NCBI GenBank assembly: GCA_002718285.1
Contig: PBAR01000019.1
Coordinates: forward strand, 4,853-40,193
Source: Fidelibacterota bacterium
Lineage (GTDB): Bacteria; Marinisomatota; Marinisomatia; Marinisomatales; UBA1611
Length of the DNA stretch: 35,341 nt
Reading direction: 5' to 3'
Numbering within the stretch: position 1 is the first letter of the stretch; each line of letters opens with the position of its first letter. A program made the position numbers and the translations under genes. Positions 34,308 through 35,341 of the stretch are shown here, in pieces. Below the pieces are notes generated by a model. The model saw only the letters and a program-made list of their open reading frames with translations, was not told the origin of the DNA and ran no database searches.

Positions 34308-35341
34308 ATGAAAGAAAATTTTTCGGAACGTGTACAGCGTATTATTAAAAAATCAAAAGAAGAAGCAATTCGACTTGGCCATAGCTACGTAGGATCTGAA
34401 CATATCCTTCTGGGTTTATTGAAAGTAAATAATGGATTATCGAAAAAAATTTTAGATATCTACGACCTAGATCCACAAGAAATGATTTCCATGGCCGAAG
34501 ATATGATTAAATCTTCTGGAGGGACTATGACCCTTGGCCACCTACCATTAACGAGAAGAGCTGAGCGAGTTCTTCGTAATGCTTTTGGAGAAGCTTCAAA
34601 AAGAAATGATAAAGTTGCCGATGATGAACATTTATTTCTTTCTATGCTTAAAGAGCAGGAAGGAATTGCATGTGAAGTATTAAAATCATTTTCACTTGAT
34701 TATGATACTGTTAGTGATTTGATACAGACAAATATGGAAGAAGAGATTGAAGTTGAAAGCTACTCATCTGAAACTTCTTTAAAAAGTAAAACACCTACTC
34801 TCGATCATTTTTCTAGGGATATTACAAACTTAGCAAATAAAGGTAAGCTTGATCCAGTTATTGGTCGTGAATCGGAAATTGAACGTGTAACACAGATATT
34901 GACGAGAAGAAAAAAGAATAACCCCGTATTAATTGGAGAGCCTGGTGTTGGTAAGACAGCTATTATTGAAGGTTTAGGTCAAAGAATAATTCAGAAAACT
35001 GTACCACATATTTTGCATAATAAACGTATTCTTTCTTTAGATCTTGCTGCATTGGTAGCTGGAACAAAATATAGAGGGCAGTTTGAGGAAAGATTGAAAA
35101 GTATTATGAAAGAAATAGAAACATGTAATGATATAATCATTTTCATTGATGAAATACATACTTTGGTTGGTGCTGGTGGCGCCTCTGGATCATTAGACGC
35201 TTCCAATATGTTTAAACCTTCTCTTGCTCGCGGAGAAATTCATTGTATTGGCGCTACCACAATGGATGAATACCGAAAATATATAGAAAAGGACGGTGCG
35301 TTAGATAGAAGATTACAGAAAATTACTATTAATCCTGCTTC
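34308..35341 (+). CDS. clpC: AAA+ chaperone-protease subunit ClpC, 5' part
   Basis: The gene runs past the right edge; 344 residues are visible from ATG 34308, 7 bp after lolD. Residues 1-145 are the paired Clp N-repeats ([20 protein letters not shown], then [12 protein letters not shown]). Then a short linker and the first AAA+ module: GRESEIERV, Walker A GEPGVGKT at 210-217, Walker B IIIFIDE at about 276-282, and the loop [10 protein letters not shown]. This N-terminus is characteristic of ClpC, which unfolds substrates for ClpP, rather than ClpB or ClpA; the M-domain that would settle this lies outside the window. Confidence 0.92.
   Translation, partial: MKENFSERVQRIIKKSKEEAIRLGHSYVGSEHILLGLLKVNNGLSKKILDIYDLDPQEMISMAEDMIKSSGGTMTLGHLPLTRRAERVLRNAFGEASKRNDKVADDEHLFLSMLKEQEGIACEVLKSFSLDYDTVSDLIQTNMEEEIEVESYSSETSLKSKTPTLDHFSRDITNLANKGKLDPVIGRESEIERVTQILTRRKKNNPVLIGEPGVGKTAIIEGLGQRIIQKTVPHILHNKRILSLDLAALVAGTKYRGQFEERLKSIMKEIETCNDIIIFIDEIHTLVGAGGASGSLDASNMFKPSLARGEIHCIGATTMDEYRKYIEKDGALDRRLQKITINPA

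Noticed and set aside
1..35341. tRNA or rRNA genes, CRISPR arrays, insertion sequences, prophage or defence genes
   Set aside because: I saw no direct repeat array, transposase, integrase, cloverleaf-like sequence or defence domain; almost every base is accounted for by core genes.

Overview
The window is an AT-rich (about one third G+C by eye), densely coded bacterial chromosome segment. Almost everything lies on the + strand, in long chains of touching or overlapping genes. LolCDE-type transport, lipoproteins and Na+-NQR point to a cell with two membranes. Low G+C, system II cytochrome c biogenesis, ClpC, CdaA and PdxST together suggest a lineage of the FCB group, possibly a marine one such as Marinimicrobia. 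That placement is an inference from gene content, not a measurement. I saw no rRNA, tRNA, CRISPR array, insertion sequence or prophage, so this reads as core genome.

Layout. (1) 1-9 kb, respiration and sodium: the 3' end of nuoN, then nqrABCDEF and apbE. A 54-residue nqrM lies on the opposite strand, and an IT-superfamily probable Na+/H+ antiporter follows. ApbE attaches FMN to NqrB and NqrC, and NqrM helps assemble the NqrD/E iron centre, so the set is self-contained. (2) 9-14.8 kb, cofactor and isoprenoid genes: PduO-type cobalamin adenosyltransferase, DHH/DHHA1 phosphoesterase (NrnA-like), ispH, pdxS, pdxT and dxs. (3) 14.8-18.2 kb: a CstA carrier and the large subunit of a split B12-dependent acyl-CoA mutase. 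Its active-site residues match isobutyryl-CoA mutase rather than methylmalonyl-CoA mutase. (4) 18.3-21.8 kb: an uncharacterised lipoprotein with resB and ccsA. (5) 21.9-28.6 kb: a GAPDH of the archaeal (type II) kind, then tilS, hpt, ftsH, folP and cdaA. (6) 28.6-35.3 kb: prfB with a programmed +1 frameshift, lysS, two LolC/E permeases, lolD and the 5' part of clpC.

The points most worth a second look are the mutase substrate signature, the type II GAPDH in a bacterium, and a strong terminator hairpin inside the apbE signal-peptide codons. Also notable are the reverse-strand nqrM with a putative divergent promoter region, pdxT with no start codon except ATT, and a conserved-looking lipoprotein tied to cytochrome c assembly. 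I did not find an obviously new multi-gene defence or mobile system.
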